In this document: positions 7,714 through 13,128 of the stretch, one piece after another
How positions within the stretch are numbered: the first letter of the stretch is position 1
Layout of the letters: every line of letters starts with the position of its first letter
Source: VRUE01 sp033856195
GTDB taxonomy: Bacteria > Actinomycetota > Thermoleophilia > Solirubrobacterales > 70-9
Reading direction: 5' to 3'
DNA length: 64,000 nucleotides
Assembly (NCBI GenBank): GCA_033856195.1
Contig: JAWVFL010000016.1
Coordinates: 1-64,000 of the forward strand
Position numbers and translations under genes: made by a program
Notes under the pieces: generated by a model
The model's database searches: none
The model's input: only the letters and a program-made list of their open reading frames with translations
What the model was told of the DNA's origin: nothing

Positions 7714-8885
7714 GGATTAGCAGGACTTTCCTGCTCCTCCTCCCCATCGTCCGCATCAGGCGGACACGATTCGGACACATCGCGTCGCGCCTGGGCGATC
7801 TGATCCTCGGCAGACACCCGCTCCGCGATGTCGAACTCATCGAAGACGTGCGCGTAAACGTCGAGCGTCATCGTCGGTGAGTGCCCGGCCTGGCGCGCGA
7901 CATCGACCACGCTGCGCCCTTCGTGGATTAGCAGCGAGACGAAGCTGTGGCGCAAGTCATAGGGGCGGGCGTTCTCAATGCCCGCGACGCGACAGGCGGG
8001 ATGCCAAGCGTCCCGGTGCCATGACTGCCAAGCGCCGTCATTCCAAACGCCGCCGGAGCGGTTCGGGAATAGAAGGTCGTCGTCGCCGTTGTGATCGCAG
8101 CGAAGCCGCCACTCAGTCAGGTCAGCTGCGAGCGGCGCGAGCAGCCGCACCGTGCGCGCCTGGCCTGTCTTGGTCGGCTTGATGCCGCCCTGGCCGTCAG
8201 CTGCCTTCTCGACCAGGAGCGTCCGCTCGCGCACGTCTGCCCAGCGAAGCGCCTGAGCCTCCTGAGGACGGAGCCCGGCATACGCGAGGACCGCGATCAA
8301 GGTCGCGTCTCGCGGCCCATGCTTCCGTCGCCTTCCCGCTGCCGCCACGCGCAGGCGCTCGACAGTCGGCGGCGACAGCGGCCGCACCTCGCGATAGCGG
8401 CGCACCTTCGGCTTCTTCACCGACTTGACCGGGTTGTGCCCGATCCGCCGCCACTCGACCGCACAACGCAGGACGCCCTGTAGCTGCACAAGCGCCCGAT
8501 GCACGGTCGGCAGGCCCACCCCATCCGCTTCCAGTTCGGCCCGGTAACGCTCTACGACCTCGGGCGTGATCGCACTGAGTCGCATCGAGCCGAGCCTCGG
8601 CAGTACGTGGCGATCCCACAGGCCCGCGTAGCTGCGCAGGGTGCGCGAAGCCAAATTGGGGACCGCGTAGAGCTTCCACCACTCCCGCGCAAACTCGGCC
8701 AGCGTTTCCTGGCCGCCCGTGAGCAGGTCGAGATCGCCCGTGCGCTTGCGCCGAACGACCTCGGCCTCGAAGGACTCCGCGTCGCGCTTGCGGCCGATCA
8801 CCTTGGACCGCTCGCGCCCCTGCTCGTCGCGCCAGCGCACCCGCCAGACCGCGCCACCTTTCCGCTCGACCCTTTCGACGCTCAT
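7599..8885 (-). CDS. Tyrosine recombinase/integrase
   Basis: The 428-residue protein has an Arm-DNA-binding N-terminus (WRVRWRDEQGRERSKVIGRK), a SAM-like core-binding domain (residues about 60-160) and a catalytic domain. Visible catalytic residues are the Arg of AYAGLRPQEAQAL, the LRHS box, the His of AGHSP and the Tyr of LDVYAHVF. It would carry out integration and excision at the flanking 42-bp repeats. Its last 38 codons lie inside the attachment core and host dehydrogenase gene, on the opposite strand. If the element circularises, the frame would instead continue into 13093-12962 and end after a different 44-residue tail. The start ATG at 8885 is 9 bases after the excisionase-like gene. 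Confidence 0.93.
   Translation of the reverse strand: MSVERVERKGGAVWRVRWRDEQGRERSKVIGRKRDAESFEAEVVRRKRTGDLDLLTGGQETLAEFAREWWKLYAVPNLASRTLRSYAGLWDRHVLPRLGSMRLSAITPEVVERYRAELEADGVGLPTVHRALVQLQGVLRCAVEWRRIGHNPVKSVKKPKVRRYREVRPLSPPTVERLRVAAAGRRRKHGPRDATLIAVLAYAGLRPQEAQALRWADVRERTLLVEKAADGQGGIKPTKTGQARTVRLLAPLAADLTEWRLRCDHNGDDDLLFPNRSGGVWNDGAWQSWHRDAWHPACRVAGIENARPYDLRHSFVSLLIHEGRSVVDVARQAGHSPTMTLDVYAHVFDEFDIAERVSAEDQIAQARRDVSESCPPDADDGEEEQESPANPYNPISLPRISFITSSVPPPIGPRRASRTARSMPYSRM
7672..7713 (+). repeat. Left attachment site (attL) core within the acyl-CoA dehydrogenase 3' end
   Basis: These 42 bases match 13052-13093 with three mismatches. The last 27 (7687-7713) are identical and end at the TAG stop. 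All three mismatches are in third codon positions and are synonymous (GAG/GAA, GTG/GTC, GAA/GAG). Crossover in the identical part explains why the differences sit only in the upstream portion: this copy keeps the host bases there. Confidence 0.85.
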
Positions 8886-8894
8886 CGCATTCGC

Positions 8895-9194
8895 CTATCC
8901 GTCGCCCGCCTGATCGAGCAGGGCGCGCAAGCCTTCGCTAGCGACCGCCGTAGAACGGTGCGACCCTTCGGGCCTAGCCGGAGGATCAATCGTGAGCGTC
9001 CCCTCTCCGATCCAGCGGTCCAACTCGCCGGGCTGAACCCGGAGCCGATGGCAGAGGCGGGCAGCACGCAGCTCGCCTCGTGCAATCGCTCGGTAGACCG
9101 CTCGGCGCGACAAACCGCAGGCGCGGGCAACGTCCTCCGGAGAGAGAAGTTGCTCAAGGTTGGCGTGAGAGTCGTCGGGCAATTTCCTCTGCAC
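8895..9194 (-). CDS. Excisionase-like helix-turn-helix protein
   Basis: The 99-residue protein contains an excisionase/MerR-type HTH (helix_turn_helix_17 style): LLSPEDVARACGLSRRAVYR followed by AIARGELRAARLCHRLRV and QPGELDRWI. Such proteins bind next to attachment sites and favour excision, or act as small regulators. It lies immediately upstream of the integrase in the same direction with a 9-base gap, which supports co-expression. The C-terminal 35 residues are not conserved in pattern. Excision activity is inferred from the family and position. Confidence 0.8.
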   Translation of the reverse strand: MQRKLPDDSHANLEQLLSPEDVARACGLSRRAVYRAIARGELRAARLCHRLRVQPGELDRWIGEGTLTIDPPARPEGSHRSTAVASEGLRALLDQAGDG

Positions 9195-9598
9195 CTACTG
9201 TCCAAGGAAGAGGAGGAATGCCCCGCTTTCTTTGTTAAGAAATCGCCCTTCGCCAGGTCGCGGACACATTCGGCCCGGCGTCCGTACAGGCGATTTCCGC
9301 ACGGCGAAGCCGTGCCAAAATCCGCCGCCGGACGCCAGGCCAGGGTCCACCCGAAACGCCGCGAGACAGCGAAACGGCCCCAATCTCCGAGACGCTGAAA
9401 AGCGAACACCTGTTCGGGGTTCATAGTGTGTCGGGGGTGCGAGGTTTGGTGTTTGATGAGCGGCCTGGGGTAGGCCCGTTGGCTCCTTACTGCTGCGGTC
9501 GGGACACGGATCAGATTGGGAAGCGGAGGCGTCTTCTTCTGATCGGTCTGACTCATCGCTTTTTAGGGGTCGGTGAAATGAGGTCGATTGGGGCCTTT
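9195..9598. other. 404-bp stretch without a convincing gene
   Basis: Open frames here (for example on the minus strand between 9195 and 9602) lack domain signatures, have Pro/Arg-rich translations typical of shadows, and overlap each other. The only clear structure is a short hairpin at 9300-9316 (GCACGGC, GAA loop, GCCGTGC). The stretch lies upstream of the excisionase-integrase pair and downstream of the XRE regulator, so it probably carries the promoter and arm-type binding sites for integration. I cannot define these sites by eye. Confidence 0.5.
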
Positions 9599-9898
9599 TC
9601 AATCCTCAGCATTTCCCCCCGGCCCTTGCGTAAACCGACCCCGCCGCATGTTCCCCGGCTCCCAGACCAGCCCCTCGAACAGATCGCCCACCGGAATCTC
9701 CAAGGCGCTCGCGAGCTTGAGGATGGTGTCGGCGCGGGCAATTCTCAGCCCGCGCTCAAGCTGGCTGATCTCGGTGCGGTGCAGCCCGGCCTGCCAGCTC
9801 AACTCCTCCTGAGAGAGGCCAGCCCGCTTGCGACAGCGGGCCAGGTTGTCGCCGAGAACGCCCTTGAGATCCCTGACCCCTCCTGGCCGCAGACTCAT
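9599..9898 (-). CDS. XRE-family transcriptional regulator
   Basis: The 99-residue protein carries a Cro/C1-type HTH at about residues 15-70: LGDNLARCRKRAGLSQEELS, then LHRTEISQLERGLRIARADT and LASALEIPVGDLFEGLVW. A short basic, Gly-rich tail follows. Its ATG overlaps the stop of the upstream gene (9895-9898, ATGA), so the two form one operon. A second XRE gene faces the other way at 10300. It probably controls the element's own genes. Confidence 0.88.
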   Translation of the reverse strand: MSLRPGGVRDLKGVLGDNLARCRKRAGLSQEELSWQAGLHRTEISQLERGLRIARADTILKLASALEIPVGDLFEGLVWEPGNMRRGRFTQGPGGNAED

Positions 9899-10179
9899 GA
9901 GACACCGCCGACAAGCTCCTCGAAGCGAATGGCAGCACGACTGGGGGCAAGCCGCCGACAGTCGCAGGAAAGCAGCCCATCGCGGCTCAGTTCGCGTACA
10001 GCGCGCTCTACAGCGTCCTGCCCAGCCTCCTGGCGATCAGCTTCAACCCGAAGCGCAAGCTCCAGGATCGTCAGTTGCCCCGGGTGGAGGACAAGGACCT
10101 GGGTGAGGACCGACCGTTCCATGATCTCGTCCTCGTGGGCGGGCGCGAGTGAGCGCCGCCGGATATCTTCGTCGTGCAT
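9895..10179 (-). CDS. Small unrecognised protein upstream of XRE regulator
   Basis: ATG at 10177-10179 lies about 10 bases after a strong AGGAGGG site, so I prefer it to the GTG at 10203; the product is 94 residues. It has an acidic/basic N-terminus (HDEDIRRRSLAPAHEDEIME), then a predicted alpha/beta or winged-helix-like stretch (VLTQVLVLHPGQLTILELAL, then AVERAVRELSRDGLLSCD). The pattern helix, short turn, helix, then RDGLLSCDCRRLAPS resembles a winged-helix DNA-binding fold, but this is by eye only. It is translationally coupled to the XRE gene and may be its partner. Confidence 0.7.
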   Translation of the reverse strand: MHDEDIRRRSLAPAHEDEIMERSVLTQVLVLHPGQLTILELALRVEADRQEAGQDAVERAVRELSRDGLLSCDCRRLAPSRAAIRFEELVGGVS

Positions 10180-10196
10180 GGGAGCTAATCCCTCCT

Positions 10197-10240
10197 GTGC
10201 CACGCCCCCGGCTGTTCAGGCAGCGCGGGGGCACTTTTTT
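10197..10240 (+). terminator. Possible Rho-independent terminator
   Basis: A GC-rich imperfect stem (GTGCC...CCC pairing with GGG...GGCAC, with a 3-nt bulge) is followed by six T residues at 10235-10240 on the plus strand. It sits in the divergent region between the minus-strand regulator operon and the plus-strand XRE gene. It could stop leftward-origin antisense transcripts from running into the XRE gene. It lies upstream of, not after, any plus-strand gene I can support, so the role is uncertain. Confidence 0.35.
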
Positions 10241-10299
10241 AGATGGCGAGAGCCTAGCACCAACCGAGCACATATCGCTACTGTTTCGTGCCCTAGCCC

Positions 10300-10569
10300 A
10301 TGTCGCTCGCGTCTGAAAGCGTCCCAACCGGGATGCGCCGCTCCGATCAACCCCAGCCCGCCCTAGGCGAAGCAATCCACCAGCTCCGCCAAAAGCGCGG
10401 CATCACCCAGGAAGATCTGGCCCACGAGGCCGACATAACCACCGGCACCCTCTCCCTGATCGAGCGCGGCCACGCCAATCCCACCTGGGGCACCCTCAAA
10501 GGCGTCGCTACTGCCCTCGGCGTCTCAATGGGAGAGCTAGGCAAGCTCGCCGACAAGCTTGAAGCCTAG
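10300..10569 (+). CDS. XRE-family transcriptional regulator
   Basis: The 89-residue protein is almost entirely a Cro/C1-type HTH: PALGEAIHQLRQKRGITQED, then ITTGTLSLIERGHANPTWGT and VATALGVSMGELGKLADKLE. ATG 10300 is used; an internal ATG at 10333 (MRRSDQPQP) is an alternative because the first 11 residues look non-conserved. It is divergent from the XRE operon at 9599-10179, which makes the 120-bp gap between them a likely shared control region, as in phage-type switches. A hairpin at 10651-10682 follows the gene. Confidence 0.87.
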   Translation: MSLASESVPTGMRRSDQPQPALGEAIHQLRQKRGITQEDLAHEADITTGTLSLIERGHANPTWGTLKGVATALGVSMGELGKLADKLEA

Positions 10570-10650
10570 GGTCGCTGCTTCGTCTTCCTGGCGATTTGCA
10601 GCGATCTACCCCCGAAGCGGCGTCCGATACTCGGGGCATACTCAAACAGA

Positions 10651-10682
10651 GAACCCGCCCGGTGGGCTAACCGAGCGGGTTC
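10651..10682. terminator. Hairpin after XRE gene, upstream of hicA-like gene
   Basis: GAACCCGC at 10651-10658 pairs with GCGGGTTC at 10675-10682, and CGGT/ACCG extends the stem past one mismatch. There is no T-run. It may end the XRE transcript or serve as an operator for the toxin-antitoxin pair downstream. Confidence 0.45.
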
Positions 10683-10759
10683 AGAAATTGCAAACCGATT
10701 GACGTGTCTTCCAAACTGGCTCCCGCAGGATGGCACGGCGTCCGGACGGAAGGGCCAGG

Positions 10760-11041
10760 ATGCCGCCGAAGAGAAAGAAGAACAAGAAGGGCCCGCCGCT
10801 CAATCGAGGTCCCTTCGACTTCAAAGACCTTGATCGCGCAATCAAGAAGGATGGCTGGGAAGAAACGAAGCACGGCAGTCATCCCAACTACAAGCATCCG
10901 ACGAAGTCCGGCAAGGTCCAGCTAGACAAGAAGTGGACCGGAATCCGCGCCAACGACATGATGTTCAGGAGCGTTGCGCGCAAGGCAGGCTTGACGAGCA
11001 AGGAACTCTTGCGCCTACTGAACGGCCTCGACCCGCAATAG
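10760..11041 (+). CDS. HicA-like mRNA interferase toxin (YcfA family)
   Basis: The 93-residue protein has a basic Lys-rich N-terminus (MPPKRKKNKKGPP) and then a HicA-type dsRNA-binding fold: DRAIKKDGWEETKHGSHPNY, where the GSH motif carries the family's catalytic His, followed by RSVARKAGLTSKELLRLLNG at the C-terminus. HicA toxins cleave mRNA and are neutralised by HicB. The gene at 11152 is a plausible HicB partner. I chose ATG 10760, 11 bases after GGAAGGG; ATG 10730 would add ten residues. Confidence 0.82.
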   Translation: MPPKRKKNKKGPPLNRGPFDFKDLDRAIKKDGWEETKHGSHPNYKHPTKSGKVQLDKKWTGIRANDMMFRSVARKAGLTSKELLRLLNGLDPQ

Positions 11042-11151
11042 CCAGATCTAGCGCCGCTGACCCCGGTATGCGAATATCCGTCCGTGGAACTCTCCATGGT
11101 GTTCCGGACGAGCATCATCGAGCCGATCCGACCCCACGAGGGTTCTAGACA

Positions 11152-11529
11152 ATGCCCGTCATGAGCGATCAAGCAACCAAGCAGCCGCCCGCGAGCGCGC
11201 AAAGTTGGCCGGACGTAATCCGAGTCTCGGTTTGGATCGTCCGAGAGCAAGATGGCTGGCAGGCCCTCGCAGCGGAGTTTGACATCGTCGGACAGGGTGC
11301 CTCAGAGGGTCTTGCCCTCCGCAATTTGCAAGAGCTTGTTATCGCGTATCTCGATAGCTGCATTGAGGACGGGATGAGCTTTGAGGAAGCATGCTCTCCG
11401 ATTCCAGTCAAAGAGCGCTTGCGCCTTGAGCTTGGCCGACTATTGACGCCGCTTCATCGCCTACGCCACCGCTGGGTTAGCCGGGATGGGCTCATTTTCC
11501 CGCTGGCGGACGGCCACGCTCACTGCTAG
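11152..11529 (+). CDS. HicB-like antitoxin
   Basis: The 125-residue protein has the partial RNase H-like HicB fold: VWIVREQDGWQALAAEFDIV, GQGASEGLALRNLQELVIAY and LDSCIEDG. This corresponds to the usual pattern of strand, EFDI/ELDI, G-A-S-E-x-A and a long helix. I see no ribbon-helix-helix or HTH at the C-terminus; instead there is a basic tail (LHRLRHRWVSRDG). It lies 110 bases after the hicA-like gene in the same direction. The toxin-first order fits hicAB. The pairing is inferred from context. Confidence 0.72.
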   Translation: MPVMSDQATKQPPASAQSWPDVIRVSVWIVREQDGWQALAAEFDIVGQGASEGLALRNLQELVIAYLDSCIEDGMSFEEACSPIPVKERLRLELGRLLTPLHRLRHRWVSRDGLIFPLADGHAHC

Positions 11530-11591
11530 TTCCCATCTGGCGTATCGCGTCCGCCGGCTGCTCTTTGCCGAATCCGCCAGGGAGTATCGGC

Positions 11592-12833
11592 CTAGAACTC
11601 GTCAACGAAAAGGGGCTCGGCTGCAATCGGAATCGTCAACGCGCCCTTAGCCGAGCCCGAAACGCTGGTTGACGTCGCGACCCAGCTAGCTCGTAGCTCG
11701 CCACCAGCCTGAGTCTGGTCAACAATCAGGAAAATCTCATCCAGCTCCGAGCTGTAGCCAGGCCGCAGATCGAATACAGGGAAGCGGACCCTTGCCGAAG
11801 CCGAGTTGTCGATCGAGCCCTGGCGAAAGGGGGTGATCTCGGGAACCGTGAGCCCCGCCCCGATGCTCGTAAGGACTGAGGTGCCGTAGTCGCGGGGGCG
11901 CTTCGGCCACTCAAGGCCCTCTTCCGCGTCGCGGGAGTCGAAATACGCCCGAACCTCGCCCTCAACGTATAGCTCAATCAGCAGTTTGTGGAAATTGTCG
12001 CTGGACTTGTTTTGGACCTCCAGCTGAACACGTCCCACCCCAGCCTCCACCGCCTCGGCATGGGCTATCGGGGGGAAAAGCGGAGCTAGCTGACCGAGGT
12101 AGTCATCGACCTGTTTGGTGAACGTCTTTGGGCTCCGCGCCTCATCGAGTGGGCCCTTGGCCACCGTGAACATCGAAGTCAGCTCGGAGCGCTCCTCCTG
12201 GGGTAGCTGTGAAAGGAAGCGAGAACGTCGGCGTCGCAACCATCGGTCACGAGCGAGACTCGAGATGTCGATCGCCGAGATTTGGCCTTCGCCGCGAACC
12301 ACGACATCAAGATCAAGACCGGTACGTGCGCCCTGGGCCCGACGCTGCAACATGTCGAGCTCAGCAGAGGTCGGCTGAGCGGAAGTCTTCGCCATGCGCC
12401 GGATGAAAATGCGGCCATCGTGATGGCTGTTACCAGCGGGATCAGAGAAGGTCTTGCGCAGCGTCCAGATCGGTTCACCCGCGCGGGGAGGATCAACCGT
12501 AATGACGAGCACGTTGACGCCATCGACGCAAACGTAGTCCGGCTCCCACGCTGGGCCCTCGGCGCCCCCAACGTAGCGGGCAATGCCATCGTCAAGCTTG
12601 GCAGTGTCGATCGGATCGACCCCACGCAGAGCCCCAGGCTCAACGCCGACAATCAGATAGGCGTAGCCCTGAGCGTTGCGCGTCGCAAGCCGAGGATCGC
12701 GATTAGAGAAACCGAGGATGTGACTCGCCAGCTCGCCTTGCCACGCCTTGGTCGAGAGATCGGCATGGCCCTTCCACTCGATCCAGTCGGTCTCAGGCTC
12801 CTGCGCAACGGCATCGCGTACCGCCTCGACCAT
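11592..12833 (-). CDS. AlbA_2 (Schlafen-type) domain protein
   Basis: The 413-residue protein begins with an AlbA_2/Schlafen-like domain at about residues 15-155: ETDWIEWKGHADLSTKAWQG, FSNRD, YLIVGVEP and then GRIFIRRMAKTSAQPTSAEL. AlbA_2 domains bind nucleic acid or act as tRNA/rRNA nucleases in some Schlafen proteins, and are frequent on mobile islands. Residues about 170-413 are unrecognised and look mostly beta-rich, with no membrane segment. ATG 12833 has no clear ribosome site; a stop lies 66 bases upstream in frame with no better start between. It is the largest cargo gene of the element and may be a defence or regulatory factor. Confidence 0.72.
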   Translation of the reverse strand: MVEAVRDAVAQEPETDWIEWKGHADLSTKAWQGELASHILGFSNRDPRLATRNAQGYAYLIVGVEPGALRGVDPIDTAKLDDGIARYVGGAEGPAWEPDYVCVDGVNVLVITVDPPRAGEPIWTLRKTFSDPAGNSHHDGRIFIRRMAKTSAQPTSAELDMLQRRAQGARTGLDLDVVVRGEGQISAIDISSLARDRWLRRRRSRFLSQLPQEERSELTSMFTVAKGPLDEARSPKTFTKQVDDYLGQLAPLFPPIAHAEAVEAGVGRVQLEVQNKSSDNFHKLLIELYVEGEVRAYFDSRDAEEGLEWPKRPRDYGTSVLTSIGAGLTVPEITPFRQGSIDNSASARVRFPVFDLRPGYSSELDEIFLIVDQTQAGGELRASWVATSTSVSGSAKGALTIPIAAEPLFVDEF

Positions 12834-13051
12834 GGCACGGCGGGCCGCTGGGCCGTGAATCCTACGAGCAGTGTCAATTGGAAGCGCGATCGCAGACGAT
12901 TATCGCGGTCAGCATCACGCAGACACAATCCGGACACGTCAGCTGGGCCAAGCGAGATCAAGACCGACCATCGCCCTCGCTCCCAAACAGGCTGATTTGC
13001 TGGAAGTCCGTGCCCTCCGATGACCGCACGTGCCCTTTCGTGCCATGCTCG

Positions 13052-13093
13052 GAAGTCATGAAGGAGATCCTCGGCAAGCTGATGGGGTTGTAG
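13052..13093 (+). repeat. Right attachment site (attR) core
   Basis: This 42-bp copy of the acyl-CoA dehydrogenase 3' end still encodes EVMKEILGKLMGL and a TAG stop. It lies in a non-coding stretch of about 295 bases (12834-13128) that otherwise shows nothing supportable. Its three differences from attL are all synonymous and sit in the upstream part, consistent with that part coming from the element's own attP. Confidence 0.85.
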
Positions 13094-13128
13094 ACCACCT
13101 CGGCGAGGGGATGAGGACGACGAGGGCC

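Larger units (their letters stand above)
7714..13093. mobile_element. 5.4-kb integrative element with tyrosine integrase, XRE regulators, HicAB-like pair and AlbA_2 protein
   Basis: The element is bounded by attL (7672-7713) and attR (13052-13093). The integrase gene abuts attL, with an excisionase-like gene just upstream of it, as in many prophages and small genomic islands. No structural, replication or conjugation gene is visible, so it is either a satellite-type island or a decayed element. Cargo is a regulator pair, a divergent regulator, a HicAB-like pair and an AlbA_2-domain protein. Base composition looks less GC-rich than the flanks. The boundaries come directly from the duplicated sequence; present mobility is unknown. 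Confidence 0.85.

Noticed and set aside
9195..9602. Minus-strand frame of 135 codons between the excisionase-like and XRE genes
   Set aside because: Pro/Ser/Arg-rich with no domain; competing frames in the same stretch are equally long and none has a ribosome site.
12653..12961. Minus-strand frame upstream of and overlapping the AlbA_2 gene
   Set aside because: Different frame, no recognisable domain, and it overlaps the well-supported AlbA_2 N-terminus.
7714..13093. The element as a prophage or conjugative element
   Set aside because: No capsid, tail, terminase, lysis, replication, relaxase or type IV secretion gene is visible.
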